Position numbers and translations under genes: made by a program
In this document: positions 1-8,356 of the stretch, piece after piece
Layout of the letters: each line of letters opens with the position of its first letter
How positions within the stretch are numbered: the first letter of the stretch is position 1
The notes under the pieces: model-generated
What the model was told of the DNA's origin: nothing
Database searches by the model: none
Seen by the model: the letters and a program-made list of their open reading frames with translations, nothing else
From: Streptacidiphilus melanogenes
GTDB lineage: Bacteria; Actinomycetota; Actinomycetes; Streptomycetales; Streptomycetaceae
Reading direction: 5' to 3'
Length of the DNA stretch: 40,148 bases
NCBI RefSeq assembly: GCF_000787835.1
Contig: NZ_BBPP01000039.1
Location: 4,546-44,693 of the forward strand

Positions 1-53
1 CACCCCGCCGATCCTCCACCGACGATGACGAAGTCGTAGTTCTGCAAGGTCAT
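1..53 (-). CDS. GMC-type FAD oxidoreductase, N-terminal fragment (choline dehydrogenase-like)
   Basis: Only the first 17 codons are in the window; the gene runs off the left edge. The reverse strand begins with ATG at 53, preceded by AGGA five bases upstream, and reads MTLQNYDFVIVGGGSAG. The pattern of a short polar stretch, a hydrophobic beta strand and GGGSAG is the dinucleotide-binding start of GMC (glucose-methanol-choline) oxidoreductases. Its divergent position next to sarcosine oxidase genes suggests choline dehydrogenase or a related alcohol oxidase feeding glycine betaine and then sarcosine, but that is inference from context. Another FAD enzyme with the same first beta-alpha unit cannot be excluded from 17 residues. 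Confidence 0.6.
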   Translation of the reverse strand, partial: MTLQNYDFVIVGGGSAG

Positions 54-201
54 GGGGTTCCTGCCGTATCTCTCGGCAACCGGGCAACCGTGACGTCGAC
101 GGCGAGTTTCATCAAGTGAAACGCGAACCGTATGGCGCAACAGTCTCCGGCTGCTCCGATGGAGCGTCAAGAGAGCTCGTCACGGAACAATCTCCCCCGG
201 A

Positions 202-231
202 GTGTTGTGGGTTACGCAACACCGTGCGTAA
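202..231. promoter_or_regulatory. Overlapping inverted repeats in the sox divergent promoter
   Basis: The region 54-284 separates the divergent GMC gene and soxB. It contains two overlapping dyads. One is TTACGCA (212-218), a six-base spacer and TGCGTAA (225-231), a perfect 7-bp inverted repeat. The other is GTGTTG (202-207), nine bases and CAACAC (217-222). Such dyads are typical operators for dimeric HTH repressors. Which regulator binds is unknown; none is encoded in the visible part. Confidence 0.5.
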
Positions 232-284
232 TCTGAAACAAGTTCGCCGCCTCCGCACGTCCTGCGTCAGGGAGGAACCCGCCG

Positions 285-1505
285 ATGCCCGACCAGCTGC
301 CGGAGCACCCCGACTGGCTGTGGCGCACACCCGATCCGAAGCCGTCCTACGACGTCGTCGTGGTGGGCGCCGGCGGCCACGGCCTGGCCACCGCCTACTA
401 CCTCGCCCGCAACCACGGCATCACCAACGTCGCCGTGCTGGAACGCGGTTGGCTGGCCGGCGGGAACATGGCCCGGAACACCACGATCATCCGCTCCAAC
501 TACCTGTGCGAGGAGAGCGCGGCGATCTACGAGCACGCCCTCAAGCTCTGGGAGGGCCTGCCGGAGGAGCTGGAGTACGACTTCCTCTTCAGTCAGCGCG
601 GCGTGCTCAACCTCGCCCACACGCTCCAGGACGTCCGTGAGGGGATGCGCCGCGTGGGCGCCAACCGGCTCGGCGGCGTCGACGCCGAGTGGCTCGACCC
701 GGACGAGGTCCGGGCCTTCTGCCCCATCGTCAACACCTCGCCCGACGTGCGCTACCCCGTGCTCGGTGCGACGCTCCAGCCGCGCGCCGGGATCGCCAAG
801 CACGACCACGTCGCCTGGGCCCTGGCGCGCAAGGCCGACGAGTACGGCGTCGACCTGATCCAGAACTGCGAGGTCACCGGCTTCGTGCGGGACGGCGGCG
901 GCCGGGTCGTCGGCGTCGAGACGACGCGCGGCCGGATCGGCGCCGGTCGGGTCGCCCTCGCCGCGGCCGGACACACCAGCACCCTCACCGACCTGCTCGG
1001 CCTGCGGCTGCCGATCCAGAGCCACCCGCTCCAGGCGCTCGTCTCCGAGCTGCTGGAACCCGTGCACCCGACCGTCGTGATGTCCAACCACGTGCACGTG
1101 TACGTGAGCCAGGCGCACAAGGGCGAGCTGGTCATGGGCGCGGGCATCGACTCCTACAACGGCTACGGCCAGCGCGGCTCGTTCCACCAGATCGAGCACC
1201 AGATGGCCGCCGCACTCGAGCTGTTCCCGATCTTCGGCCGCGCCCACGTGCTGCGCACCTGGGGCGGCATCGTCGACGTCACCCCGGACGCCTCGCCGAT
1301 CATCGGTCCGACGCCGGTCGAGAACCTCTACGTCAACTGCGGCTGGGGCACCGGCGGCTTCAAGGCGACGCCCGCCTCCGGCTGGGTGTACGCCGACACC
1401 ATCGCCCACGGCCGGCCCCACCCGCTGGCCGAGCCCTTCGCGCTGGAGCGGTTCACCACCGGCGCGCTCATCGACGAGCACGGCGCCGCCGCCGTGGCGC
1501 ACTGA
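285..1505 (+). CDS. soxB: Sarcosine oxidase beta subunit
   Basis: This 406-residue protein is the catalytic beta subunit of heterotetrameric sarcosine oxidase, which demethylates sarcosine to glycine, passing the methyl group to tetrahydrofolate in the alpha subunit and making hydrogen peroxide. The N-terminal FAD fold is visible as [19 protein letters not shown] (about 24-42). The KHDH motif places histidines at 173 and 175; in characterised enzymes a histidine at this position carries the covalent FMN. The C-terminal [14 protein letters not shown] and [13 protein letters not shown] segments are typical of the family. The ATG is preceded by a strong GGAGGAA. It is the first gene of the soxBDAG operon, with soxD 18 bases downstream. 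Length and motifs are normal, so it should be functional. Confidence 0.95.
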   Translation: MPDQLPEHPDWLWRTPDPKPSYDVVVVGAGGHGLATAYYLARNHGITNVAVLERGWLAGGNMARNTTIIRSNYLCEESAAIYEHALKLWEGLPEELEYDFLFSQRGVLNLAHTLQDVREGMRRVGANRLGGVDAEWLDPDEVRAFCPIVNTSPDVRYPVLGATLQPRAGIAKHDHVAWALARKADEYGVDLIQNCEVTGFVRDGGGRVVGVETTRGRIGAGRVALAAAGHTSTLTDLLGLRLPIQSHPLQALVSELLEPVHPTVVMSNHVHVYVSQAHKGELVMGAGIDSYNGYGQRGSFHQIEHQMAAALELFPIFGRAHVLRTWGGIVDVTPDASPIIGPTPVENLYVNCGWGTGGFKATPASGWVYADTIAHGRPHPLAEPFALERFTTGALIDEHGAAAVAH

Positions 1506-1523
1506 AAGCTTCCAGGAGGACGC

Positions 1524-1817
1524 ATGCTGCTCATCGCCTGCCCCTGGTGCGGGGAGCGCGACGAGACCGAGTTCCACTACGGCGGACAGGCCCACGTCGC
1601 CCACCCCGCCGACCCCCACGCGCTGACCGACGCCGAGTGGGGCGCCTACCTCTTCGTCCGTGACAACCCCAAGGGCGAGTTCGCGGAGCGCTGGGTGCAC
1701 AGCGCGGGCTGCCGTCGCTGGTTCAACGTGGTCCGGCACACCGTCACCCACGACATCTCTGCCGTCTACCCCGCCGGGCAGCCCCGGCCCAACGAGCAAG
1801 GCGAGGGGACCGCATGA
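1524..1817 (+). CDS. soxD: Sarcosine oxidase delta subunit
   Basis: This 97-residue protein is the zinc-binding delta subunit of heterotetrameric sarcosine oxidase. The four expected zinc ligands are all present: Cys6 and Cys9 in CPWCG, and His59 and Cys63 in HSAGC. The subunit bridges other subunits and has no catalytic role of its own. The start follows an AGGAGG site. The stop overlaps the soxA start (ATGA, 1814-1817), indicating translational coupling. Confidence 0.95.
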   Translation: MLLIACPWCGERDETEFHYGGQAHVAHPADPHALTDAEWGAYLFVRDNPKGEFAERWVHSAGCRRWFNVVRHTVTHDISAVYPAGQPRPNEQGEGTA

Positions 1818-4666
1818 GCAACCGTCTGGCTTCGGGCGGCCGGGTGGACCGTTCCTCGCGGCTCCGCTTCACCTTCGACGGCGTCGAGTACACCGGGCTG
1901 CGCGGCGACACCCTCGCCTCCGCGCTGCTCGCCAACGGCGTCCTCGCCGTCGGCCCGAGTCTGTACCGCGAGCGGCCGCGCGGGATCGTCACCGCCGGGG
2001 TCGACGACCCGCACGCGCTCGTGCAGCTGGAGCGCCCGTTCTCCGAGCCGATGCAGCTCGCCACCACCGTCGAACTGTGCGAGGGGCTCGCCGCCACCGG
2101 CCTGCGGGGCCGTGGTCGGCTCGACGAGGCGTCCGACGAGGCCAGGTACGACAAGACGTACCTGCACACCGACGTCCTCGTCGTCGGCGCGGGCCCGGCC
2201 GGCCTTGCCGCCGCCCTCGTGGCCGGGCGCTCCGGCGCGCGGGTCGTCCTCGTCGACGACCAGCCCGAGCTCGGCGGCTCGCTGCTCGGCGGGCGGGAGG
2301 AGATCGACGGGCGCCCCGCCCTCGCCTGGGTCGACGAGGTGCGCGCGGAGCTGGACGCACAACCGGAGACCCGGGTGCTCACCCGGGCCACCGCGATCGG
2401 CTACCACGACCAGAACTACCTGCTCGTCGCCGAGCGCCGTCCCGACCGGCCGGGAGGCGGCGGACGGCTGTGGCACTTCCGGGCCCGCCACGTCGTGCTG
2501 GCCACCGGCGCGCACGAGCGCCCCCTGGTCTTCGCGGGAAACGACCGCCCCGGCGTCATGGCGGCCGCCGCCGTCCGCTCCTACCTGAACCGATACGCCG
2601 TTCTGCCCGGCGGTCGCGCGGTGGTGTTCACCACCGGTGACAGCGCCTACGCCACCGCGCTGGAGCTGGCAGCGGCGGGCGCCGAGGTCCCAGCCCTGGT
2701 GGACACCCGTCCGGAGCCGCCCGTCGCCCTGGTCGAGGCCGCGCGTGCCGCCGGGATCGAGGTGCTGGCCGGGTCCGTCGTCGTCGGTACCGAGGGCGGG
2801 GCACGGCTCACGGGCGTGCGGGTCCGCGCGCTCACCGCCGACGACGAACTCACCGGCCCGGTCCGCGAGGTGGCGTGCGACCTGCTCGCCGTCTCGGGCG
2901 GCTGGAGCCCGGCGGTCCACCTGTGGAGCATGGCCCGCGGCACCGTCCGCTACGACGAGGCCCTCGCGGCCTTCGTCCCGGACCGGGCGGCGCAGCACGT
3001 CCGGGCCTGCGGTTCGGGCCGGGGCCGCTACGACCTGGCGGGCTGCCTCACCGAGGGGCTCACCGCCGGGGCCGAGGCGGCGACCGCCGCCGGATTCCCC
3101 GTCACCGCCCCCGCGACGCCGCCCTGCACGGGCGACGAAACCCCTGCGCCGCCGCGTCCCGTCTGGCTCGTCCCCGGCGAGGAGGGCGACCCGTCGGGCT
3201 GGCGCGACCACTTCGTCGACGCCCAGCGCGACGCCACCGTCGCCGACGTGCACCGGGCGATCCGGGCCGGGATGCGCTCCGTCGAGCACATCAAGCGGTA
3301 CACCACCATCGGCACCGCCCACGACCAGGGCAAGTCCTGCGGCGTCGCGGCGATCGGCGTCATCGCCCGGCTGCTGGGAGCAGGCTCGCCGGGGGAGGTC
3401 GGCACCACCACCTTCCGCGGGCCCTACGTCCCGGTCTCCTTCGCGTTGCTCGCCGGACGCGAGCGCGGGCCGCTCTTCGATCCCGTGCGCACCACGGCCG
3501 TCCACCCCTGGCACGTTCGACGCGGCGCGGTGTTCGAGAACGTCGGCCAGTGGCACCGCCCGCGCTACTACCCGCGCCCCGGCGAGGACATGGACGCCGC
3601 CGTGCTGCGCGAGTGCCGGGCGGCCCGGGAGGGCGTCGCCATGATGGACGCCTCGACTCTCGGCAAGATCGACGTGATCGGCCCCGACGCCGGGGCGTTC
3701 CTGGACCGCCTCTACACCAACGGCTTCGCCAAGCTGCCGGTGGGCTCCGCCCGATACGGCGTCATGTGCCGGGCCGACGGCATGGTCTTCGACGACGGCG
3801 TCACCGTGCGGCTCGCCCCCGACCACTACTACCTCACCACGACCACCGGCAACGCCGCCGCCGTCCTGGACTGGATGGAGGAGTGGCTGCAGACCGAGTG
3901 GCCCGAGCTGCGGGTGCACTGCACCTCGGTCACCGAGCAGTGGTCCACGGTGGCCGTGGTCGGCCCCCGCTCCCGCGAGGTCCTCGCCGCGCTGGCGCCC
4001 GACCTGGACGTCTCCAACGAGGGCTTCCCGTTCATGACGGTCCGGGACGCCGTGCTCGCCAACGGCGTGCCGGCCCGGATCTGCCGGATCTCCTTCTCCG
4101 GCGAGCTGGCCTACGAGATCAACGTGGCGAGCTGGTACGGGCTCGCGGTCTGGGAGGCGGTGTTCGCCTACGGTGCGCACGCCGGGATCACGCCCTACGG
4201 CACCGAGACCATGCACGTGCTGCGCGCCGAGAAGGGGTACCCCATCGTCGGACAGGACACCGACGGCACGGTCACCCCGCAGGACCTCGGCATGGCGTGG
4301 ATCGTCGCCCGGCACAAGGACTTCGTCGGCAAGCGTTCCTTCGGCCGGGCCGACTCCGCCCGTGCCGACCGCAGGCACCTGGTCGGGCTGCTGCCCGTCG
4401 ACCGCGCCGAACTGCTGCCCGAGGGCACGCAGCTGGTCGCCCCCGGAGCCGATCTCGCGGCGGTTCCCGTGGACTCGCTCGGCCACGTGACCTCCAGCTA
4501 CCGAAGCGCCGCCCTGGACCGCACCTTCGCCCTCGCGCTGGTGCGCGGTGGCCGGGACCGGATCGGCGACACGGTCCTGGCACCGCTCCCGGACGGCCGC
4601 ACGGTCGCGGCGACCGTCACCGAACCCGTGCTCTTCGACCCGAAGGGAGCCCGCCGTGACGGTTGA
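1814..4666 (+). CDS. soxA: Sarcosine oxidase alpha subunit
   Basis: This 950-residue protein is the large alpha subunit. An N-terminal ubiquitin-like/2Fe2S-type fold without cluster cysteines (FTFDGVEYTGLRGDTLASAL, about 19-38) is followed by a pyridine-nucleotide disulfide-reductase-like domain with VLVVGAGPAGLAAALVAGR near 120 and ATGAHERPLVFAGNDRPGV further on. The C-terminal third, from about residue 570, is a glycine-cleavage T-protein (GCV_T) domain that binds tetrahydrofolate and captures the methyl group as methylenetetrahydrofolate; ISFSGELAYEINV is characteristic. The noncovalent FAD and NAD of the enzyme sit in this subunit in known structures. It overlaps soxD by four bases and soxG by eleven. 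Length matches the family. Confidence 0.95.
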   Translation: MSNRLASGGRVDRSSRLRFTFDGVEYTGLRGDTLASALLANGVLAVGPSLYRERPRGIVTAGVDDPHALVQLERPFSEPMQLATTVELCEGLAATGLRGRGRLDEASDEARYDKTYLHTDVLVVGAGPAGLAAALVAGRSGARVVLVDDQPELGGSLLGGREEIDGRPALAWVDEVRAELDAQPETRVLTRATAIGYHDQNYLLVAERRPDRPGGGGRLWHFRARHVVLATGAHERPLVFAGNDRPGVMAAAAVRSYLNRYAVLPGGRAVVFTTGDSAYATALELAAAGAEVPALVDTRPEPPVALVEAARAAGIEVLAGSVVVGTEGGARLTGVRVRALTADDELTGPVREVACDLLAVSGGWSPAVHLWSMARGTVRYDEALAAFVPDRAAQHVRACGSGRGRYDLAGCLTEGLTAGAEAATAAGFPVTAPATPPCTGDETPAPPRPVWLVPGEEGDPSGWRDHFVDAQRDATVADVHRAIRAGMRSVEHIKRYTTIGTAHDQGKSCGVAAIGVIARLLGAGSPGEVGTTTFRGPYVPVSFALLAGRERGPLFDPVRTTAVHPWHVRRGAVFENVGQWHRPRYYPRPGEDMDAAVLRECRAAREGVAMMDASTLGKIDVIGPDAGAFLDRLYTNGFAKLPVGSARYGVMCRADGMVFDDGVTVRLAPDHYYLTTTTGNAAAVLDWMEEWLQTEWPELRVHCTSVTEQWSTVAVVGPRSREVLAALAPDLDVSNEGFPFMTVRDAVLANGVPARICRISFSGELAYEINVASWYGLAVWEAVFAYGAHAGITPYGTETMHVLRAEKGYPIVGQDTDGTVTPQDLGMAWIVARHKDFVGKRSFGRADSARADRRHLVGLLPVDRAELLPEGTQLVAPGADLAAVPVDSLGHVTSSYRSAALDRTFALALVRGGRDRIGDTVLAPLPDGRTVAATVTEPVLFDPKGARRDG

Positions 4667-5318
4667 CGGCTTCGCCCTCGCCCATCTGCGGCGCAGCCCG
4701 CTCGGCCACCTCGCCGACCGGTTCGCGGCGAGCTCCGTCCCCGGCCCGGGCGGCGTGCGGCTGCGCGAGCTCCCCTTCCTCACGCAGCTGAACCTCCGCC
4801 TCGACCCCACCGGCCCGGCCGCCGCCCGCGCGGCCGAGGCGCTGGGCGCGCCGCTGCCCACCGGCGCCTGCCAGGCGGCCGGGACCGGAGCGCTGCGGGT
4901 GCTCAGGCTCGGACCGGACGAGTGGCTGGTCGTCGGCCCGGACGGCGCCGCCCCGACGCTCGGAGACACGCTGCGCCAGGCCCTCGGCGAGGAGCCGGGT
5001 TCGGTCGTCGACGTCTCCGCGAACCGCACCACCCTGGAGCTCGCCGGCCCCTCCGCCCGCCCCGTGCTGGAACAGGGCTGCTCCCTCGACCTGCACCCGC
5101 GCGCCTTCGGCCCGGGCCGCTGCGCCCAGACGACGGTCGCCAAGGTCCAGGTGGTCCTCGACCAGCTCGACGACGAACCCTGCTACCGCCTGCTGGTCCG
5201 CGACTCCTTCGCGCAGTACCTCGCGGACTGGCTGCTGGACGCGGCGGGGGAGTCCCAAGCCCCTCTTCTTGCGTCCCAAAGTGCAGGTCAGAGCGGTGGG
5301 AACGCGATGAAACGCTGA
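4656..5318 (+). CDS. soxG: Sarcosine oxidase gamma subunit
   Basis: This 220-residue protein is the gamma subunit, structurally related to GCV_T domains and needed for assembly of the tetramer. The GTG at 4656 was chosen because it overlaps the end of soxA by eleven bases, follows GAAGGGAG, and gives the expected family length. GEEPGSVVDVSANRTTLELA and the LVRDSFAQYLADWLLDAA tail are typical. The last 20 or so residues, after GESQ, look like an unconserved extension running to a distant stop, so the ancestral stop may have been lost. Confidence 0.9.
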   Translation: MTVDGFALAHLRRSPLGHLADRFAASSVPGPGGVRLRELPFLTQLNLRLDPTGPAAARAAEALGAPLPTGACQAAGTGALRVLRLGPDEWLVVGPDGAAPTLGDTLRQALGEEPGSVVDVSANRTTLELAGPSARPVLEQGCSLDLHPRAFGPGRCAQTTVAKVQVVLDQLDDEPCYRLLVRDSFAQYLADWLLDAAGESQAPLLASQSAGQSGGNAMKR

Positions 5319-5385
5319 GACGGGGATCAAGGTTGCCAACCAAAGCCGACGTCCCGCAAGGTGGTTGGACCAGTGCGTGTCCGAA

Positions 5386-5410
5386 CCACGGGGGAGTTCG
5401 TCCCCTGTGG
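5386..5410 (+). promoter_or_regulatory. 5'-UTR hairpin before the peptidoglycan-binding gene
   Basis: Bases 5386-5395 pair with 5401-5410 (ten pairs including one G-U) around a GTTCG loop. The hairpin lies 26 bases before the ATG at 5437 and just upstream of the GAGGAG ribosome binding site. A weaker 7-bp inverted repeat (5336-5342 with 5362-5368) lies further upstream. It could be an RNA leader element of the secreted protein gene or the terminator of the sox operon; no T-run follows, which favours a leader. Confidence 0.4.
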
Positions 5411-5436
5411 CCACCTCGGCTGAGGAGCCAGCAACC

Positions 5437-5820
5437 ATGACCGTCAAGTCCCGCATGACCACGGCCGCCACGGCCGCTGCCGTCGCCGTCGCCACCCTGG
5501 GCCTCGGCCTGGGCACCGCCACCGGTGCGCATGCCGCCGCCCCCTACGACAACAACTGCGCCTACTACAGCACCAGCGAGCCGATGCTGGGCTACGGCTC
5601 CGCCGGGGCGCCCGTGAAGGCCCTGCAGTGTCAGCTGAACATGACCGTCCGGGGCGTGAACCTGGACGTCGACGGCATCTTCGGGCAGAACACCTACAAC
5701 GCGGTGAAGAAGTTCCAGGGCTGCGACCACCTCGCCGTGGACGGCGTGGTCGGCCCCAACACCTGGGGGCAGCTGGACTCCTGGTCCGACATCGACACCT
5801 CCGCCAACTACGTCTGCTGA
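5437..5820 (+). CDS. Secreted peptidoglycan-binding-domain protein
   Basis: This 127-residue protein has a signal peptide: basic start MTVKSRM, a long alanine/valine/leucine stretch and a cut likely after AHA-A. The mature part is essentially one PG_binding_1 fold, recognisable by GYGSAGAPVKALQCQLN, VDGIFGQNTYNAVKKFQ and VDGVVGPNTWGQL. Cysteines near both ends could form disulfides outside the cell. There is no catalytic domain, so it probably binds the cell wall or is an adaptor or inhibitor; that is inference. The ATG at 5437 follows GAGGAG and gives a proper signal peptide; the upstream in-frame starts do not. Confidence 0.88.
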   Translation: MTVKSRMTTAATAAAVAVATLGLGLGTATGAHAAAPYDNNCAYYSTSEPMLGYGSAGAPVKALQCQLNMTVRGVNLDVDGIFGQNTYNAVKKFQGCDHLAVDGVVGPNTWGQLDSWSDIDTSANYVC

Positions 5821-5844
5821 TCCCCTCGCGCCGACCCCGTCCGG

Positions 5845-7446
5845 TCAGACCGCCTGCGGGTAGTCGAAGAAGCGGGTCGGGTCGTAGCGGTGCTTGGCGC
5901 GCACCAGACGGGGGTAGTTGGCGCCGTAGTAGGCCGAGCGCCAGTCCCTCAGCTCGGGGTCGGGGAAGTTCTGGTAGGACTGCGCGGGCGGCGCGGCGCT
6001 GAAGATCGCGTCGTAGAAGCCGTCGAGCCAGGCCAGGTTGGCGTGGACGGTGGCGGGGTGGTCGTGGTCCGCCCAGGAGGTCTCGGCGGCGAAGACGAAG
6101 ACGCCGTCGCGGTGCACGAAGGCGGTCGCACCCGGCGGCACCCTGTTGATCTCGCCGCCGAGCCCGAACATCGCGAACCCGGCGCCGTCGTCGTTGCCGC
6201 TGCCCGGCCAGGCGCGCAGCAACTCGGCCGCCGCCGCGACCTGGCGTTGGCTCAGCAGCGCATGGCGTCCGAGAATCGCCGACTTGGCGGCGAACCGGTC
6301 CACCGGCGTGGTGGCGCTGAGGAGGCCGCTCGCCTCCGCGGGCGTGACCTCGCGGACCGCCGCGCGGTTGCGGGCGCGTTCCTCGGGCGTGCCGAGGGCC
6401 AGCAGCGGGGTGAGGATGTCGCGCAGTTCGCCGATGGTGCCGTAGTGCTGTCCGATCACGTTGACGTTGGCGTTGCGCTCGATCTGCTGCCGGGTCCGGC
6501 CCTTGGTGCCGATGCCGAGGCGGCAGTGGAACCGCCGGTCGTCCGCCCTCTCCAGGGCGGTCCGCTGCATGGCGGCCATCACCGGCAGGACCGAGTCCAG
6601 GCTCCAACGGAGGCTGTAGAAGCCGACGTCGCCGTGGAACTTCTCGTACCGGAAGGTGAACGAGGTGTGCACGCCGAAGTTGTTGCCCGCGCCGCCGCGG
6701 CAGGACCAGAACAGCTCCGGCTCGGTCCGGTGGTCGGCCGTGACGACGCTGCCGTCGGCGAGCACCACGGTGGTGGCGGTGAGCCGGTCGCAGGTCAGGC
6801 CGAACATCTTGTCGCTGAACCCGATGCCGCCGCCCAGCACCAGGCCGGCCACGCCGACGGTGGGGCAGCGGCCGGTGGGCACGAACATCCCTTCGTTCTC
6901 CAGCAGCGGGTGCAGGTCGCCGTTGGTGACGCCGGCCCCGACGGTGAGCGTGCCCGCGTCGTGCACGACCTCGATCGGCCCGTAGCGGCGGCTGCGGGCG
7001 CTGCCCGGCCGGGGGTCGGCGGTGATGGACTTCATCCGGGCCATGTTGAGCAGCAGCCCGGTGGTCGTGGAGTAGCCGGCGTAGTTGTGGCCGAGCCCCG
7101 AGCGCGGCACCGCGGGCAGCCCGACCTCACGGGCCCACCGGATCGCCGTGCTGACGTCGCCGGTGGTCGCGCAGGCGACGATCCCCGCCGGGCGGATCCC
7201 GGCGTAGCGGTGGTTGAAGGGGAGCGCGAGCGGCGGATAGGCCGGGTCGTTGGGTCGGTAGAGCGACGCGCCGGGCGAGAGGGCGGCGGCCAGCCGCCTC
7301 CAGGCGCGGGCGGGTACCTTCTCGGCCGGTCCGGGGGCGTCGGCGACCGCGGGAGGAAGCCCGCCGAGGGCCGCCGCGCCCACCGTGCCCGCCGCGCCGA
7401 GGGTTCCCACGGCGGCCGCACGCAACACGTCCCGTCTGTCGATCAC
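5845..7446 (-). CDS. Exported FAD-linked oxidase of the berberine-bridge family
   Basis: This 533-residue flavoprotein has a twin-arginine leader (RRDVLRAAAVG from residue 4) followed by an alanine-rich stretch, so it is probably folded with FAD and exported by Tat. The FAD_binding_4 domain contains RSGLGHNYAGYS with His120 and GRCPTVGVAGLVLGGG with Cys194; these are the positions that attach FAD bicovalently (8-alpha-histidyl, 6-S-cysteinyl) in berberine-bridge and carbohydrate oxidases. The C-terminal BBE segment YYGANYPRLVRAKHRYDPTR is complete. The GTG at 7446 was chosen because GGAAGG precedes it and the Tat motif follows at once. Substrate unknown; sugars, alkaloids or aromatic alcohols are typical. 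It converges on the preceding gene with 24 bases between stops. Confidence 0.88.
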   Translation of the reverse strand: MIDRRDVLRAAAVGTLGAAGTVGAAALGGLPPAVADAPGPAEKVPARAWRRLAAALSPGASLYRPNDPAYPPLALPFNHRYAGIRPAGIVACATTGDVSTAIRWAREVGLPAVPRSGLGHNYAGYSTTTGLLLNMARMKSITADPRPGSARSRRYGPIEVVHDAGTLTVGAGVTNGDLHPLLENEGMFVPTGRCPTVGVAGLVLGGGIGFSDKMFGLTCDRLTATTVVLADGSVVTADHRTEPELFWSCRGGAGNNFGVHTSFTFRYEKFHGDVGFYSLRWSLDSVLPVMAAMQRTALERADDRRFHCRLGIGTKGRTRQQIERNANVNVIGQHYGTIGELRDILTPLLALGTPEERARNRAAVREVTPAEASGLLSATTPVDRFAAKSAILGRHALLSQRQVAAAAELLRAWPGSGNDDGAGFAMFGLGGEINRVPPGATAFVHRDGVFVFAAETSWADHDHPATVHANLAWLDGFYDAIFSAAPPAQSYQNFPDPELRDWRSAYYGANYPRLVRAKHRYDPTRFFDYPQAV

Positions 7447-7602
7447 TGTGGCCGCCTTCCGTACCGCCGGAGACCCGGACGTCTCCGGCATGCGCTTTAA
7501 GACCGTGTACGGACAAGTGGCCGCTCTGTCCACGCGCCGCACGGGTCCGCCTGCGGAGATTCACCCGCACGCCCTCCGTTCCGGCGCCGGGCGACCCGGC
7601 CC

Positions 7603-7632
7603 TCTGCCGTCGGCGAATCTGCGGCGGGCAGA
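7603..7632 (+). promoter_or_regulatory. Two tandem operator boxes upstream of clpP3 (probable PopR sites)
   Basis: Two adjacent 15-bp imperfect palindromes occur: TCTGCC-GTC-GGCGAA (7603-7617) and TCTGCG-GCG-GGCAGA (7618-7632). Each fits a TCTGCC-N3-GGCAGA pattern with one or two mismatches. From memory, PopR of Streptomyces lividans acts on sites of this type upstream of clpP3; a popR homolog is encoded just beyond clpP4. The boxes end 72 bases before the clpP3 start, a suitable distance for an activator. Confidence 0.65.
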
Positions 7633-7704
7633 GAAACGGTCGCTCGGGGGCGCGCCGGGTCAAGAGTGGAGGCGACGGCATCCCCGCCTCGACCAGGAGA
7701 CCTG

Positions 7705-8355
7705 ATGGCCCCACTCACCACGCTCGCGCACCCCCTCCCAGCCCGTGCGGAGCAGGGCGACACCCCGCCCAGCCGCTTCGACGACCACCTCGCGGCGCAG
7801 CTGCTCGACCAGCGGATCATCGTCCTCGGCACCCAGGTCGACGACGTGTCCGCGAACCGGGTGTGCGCGCAGCTGCTGCTGCTGTCCGCGGAGGACGCGC
7901 GCACCGACATCAGCCTGTACGTCAACAGCCCCGGCGGTTCGGTGACCGCGGGTCTCGCCATCTACGACACCATGCGGCTCATCCCCAACGATGTCTCCAC
8001 GCTGGCGATGGGCTTCGCCGCCAGCATGGGCCAGTTCCTGCTCACCGTGGGGGCGCCCGGCAAGCGGTTCGCGCTGCCGAATGCGCGGATCATGATGCAC
8101 CAGCCCTCGGCGGGCATCGGCGGCACCGCCTCGGACATCGAGATCCAGGCGGAGAACCTCCAGTTCACCAAGAAGGCCATCGAGCGGATCACCGCCGAGC
8201 ACACCGGACAGAGCGAGGAGACGATCGCCCGGGACGGCGACCGGGACCGCTGGTTCACCGCCGAACAGGCCAGGGAGTACGGGATCGTGGACCAGGTGGT
8301 GGAGTCGCTGACCGACATCCGCCCGGCCGCCTCGCGCCCGCGGATGGGGTTGTGA
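7705..8355 (+). CDS. clpP3: ATP-dependent Clp protease proteolytic subunit, ClpP3-like
   Basis: This 216-residue subunit is a ClpP serine peptidase that forms barrel rings with a partner and degrades substrates fed by Clp ATPases. The complete catalytic triad is visible: Ser107 in GFAASMG, His132 in MMHQPSAG and Asp177 in ARDGDRD. The handle segment and [17 protein letters not shown] are canonical. The ATG at 7705 follows AGGAG. It is the first gene of a two-gene operon with clpP4, one base between them, preceded by probable PopR boxes. In Streptomyces this secondary clpP operon is normally induced when ClpP1/ClpP2 function is low (family knowledge). The gene name rests on the context with popR. 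Confidence 0.9.
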   Translation: MAPLTTLAHPLPARAEQGDTPPSRFDDHLAAQLLDQRIIVLGTQVDDVSANRVCAQLLLLSAEDARTDISLYVNSPGGSVTAGLAIYDTMRLIPNDVSTLAMGFAASMGQFLLTVGAPGKRFALPNARIMMHQPSAGIGGTASDIEIQAENLQFTKKAIERITAEHTGQSEETIARDGDRDRWFTAEQAREYGIVDQVVESLTDIRPAASRPRMGL

Positions 8356-8356
8356 C

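Noticed and set aside
1766..5143. A very long open frame antisense to soxA and soxG
   Set aside because: It is the complement of genes with strong family evidence, has no ribosome binding site or recognisable domain, and is expected from GC-rich codon bias.
5319..5436. c-di-AMP (ydaO-type) riboswitch before the peptidoglycan-binding gene
   Set aside because: A hairpin and a TGTCCGAACC segment recall that class, and wall-active genes are its usual targets, but the conserved core elements could not be matched by eye. A covariance-model search would decide.
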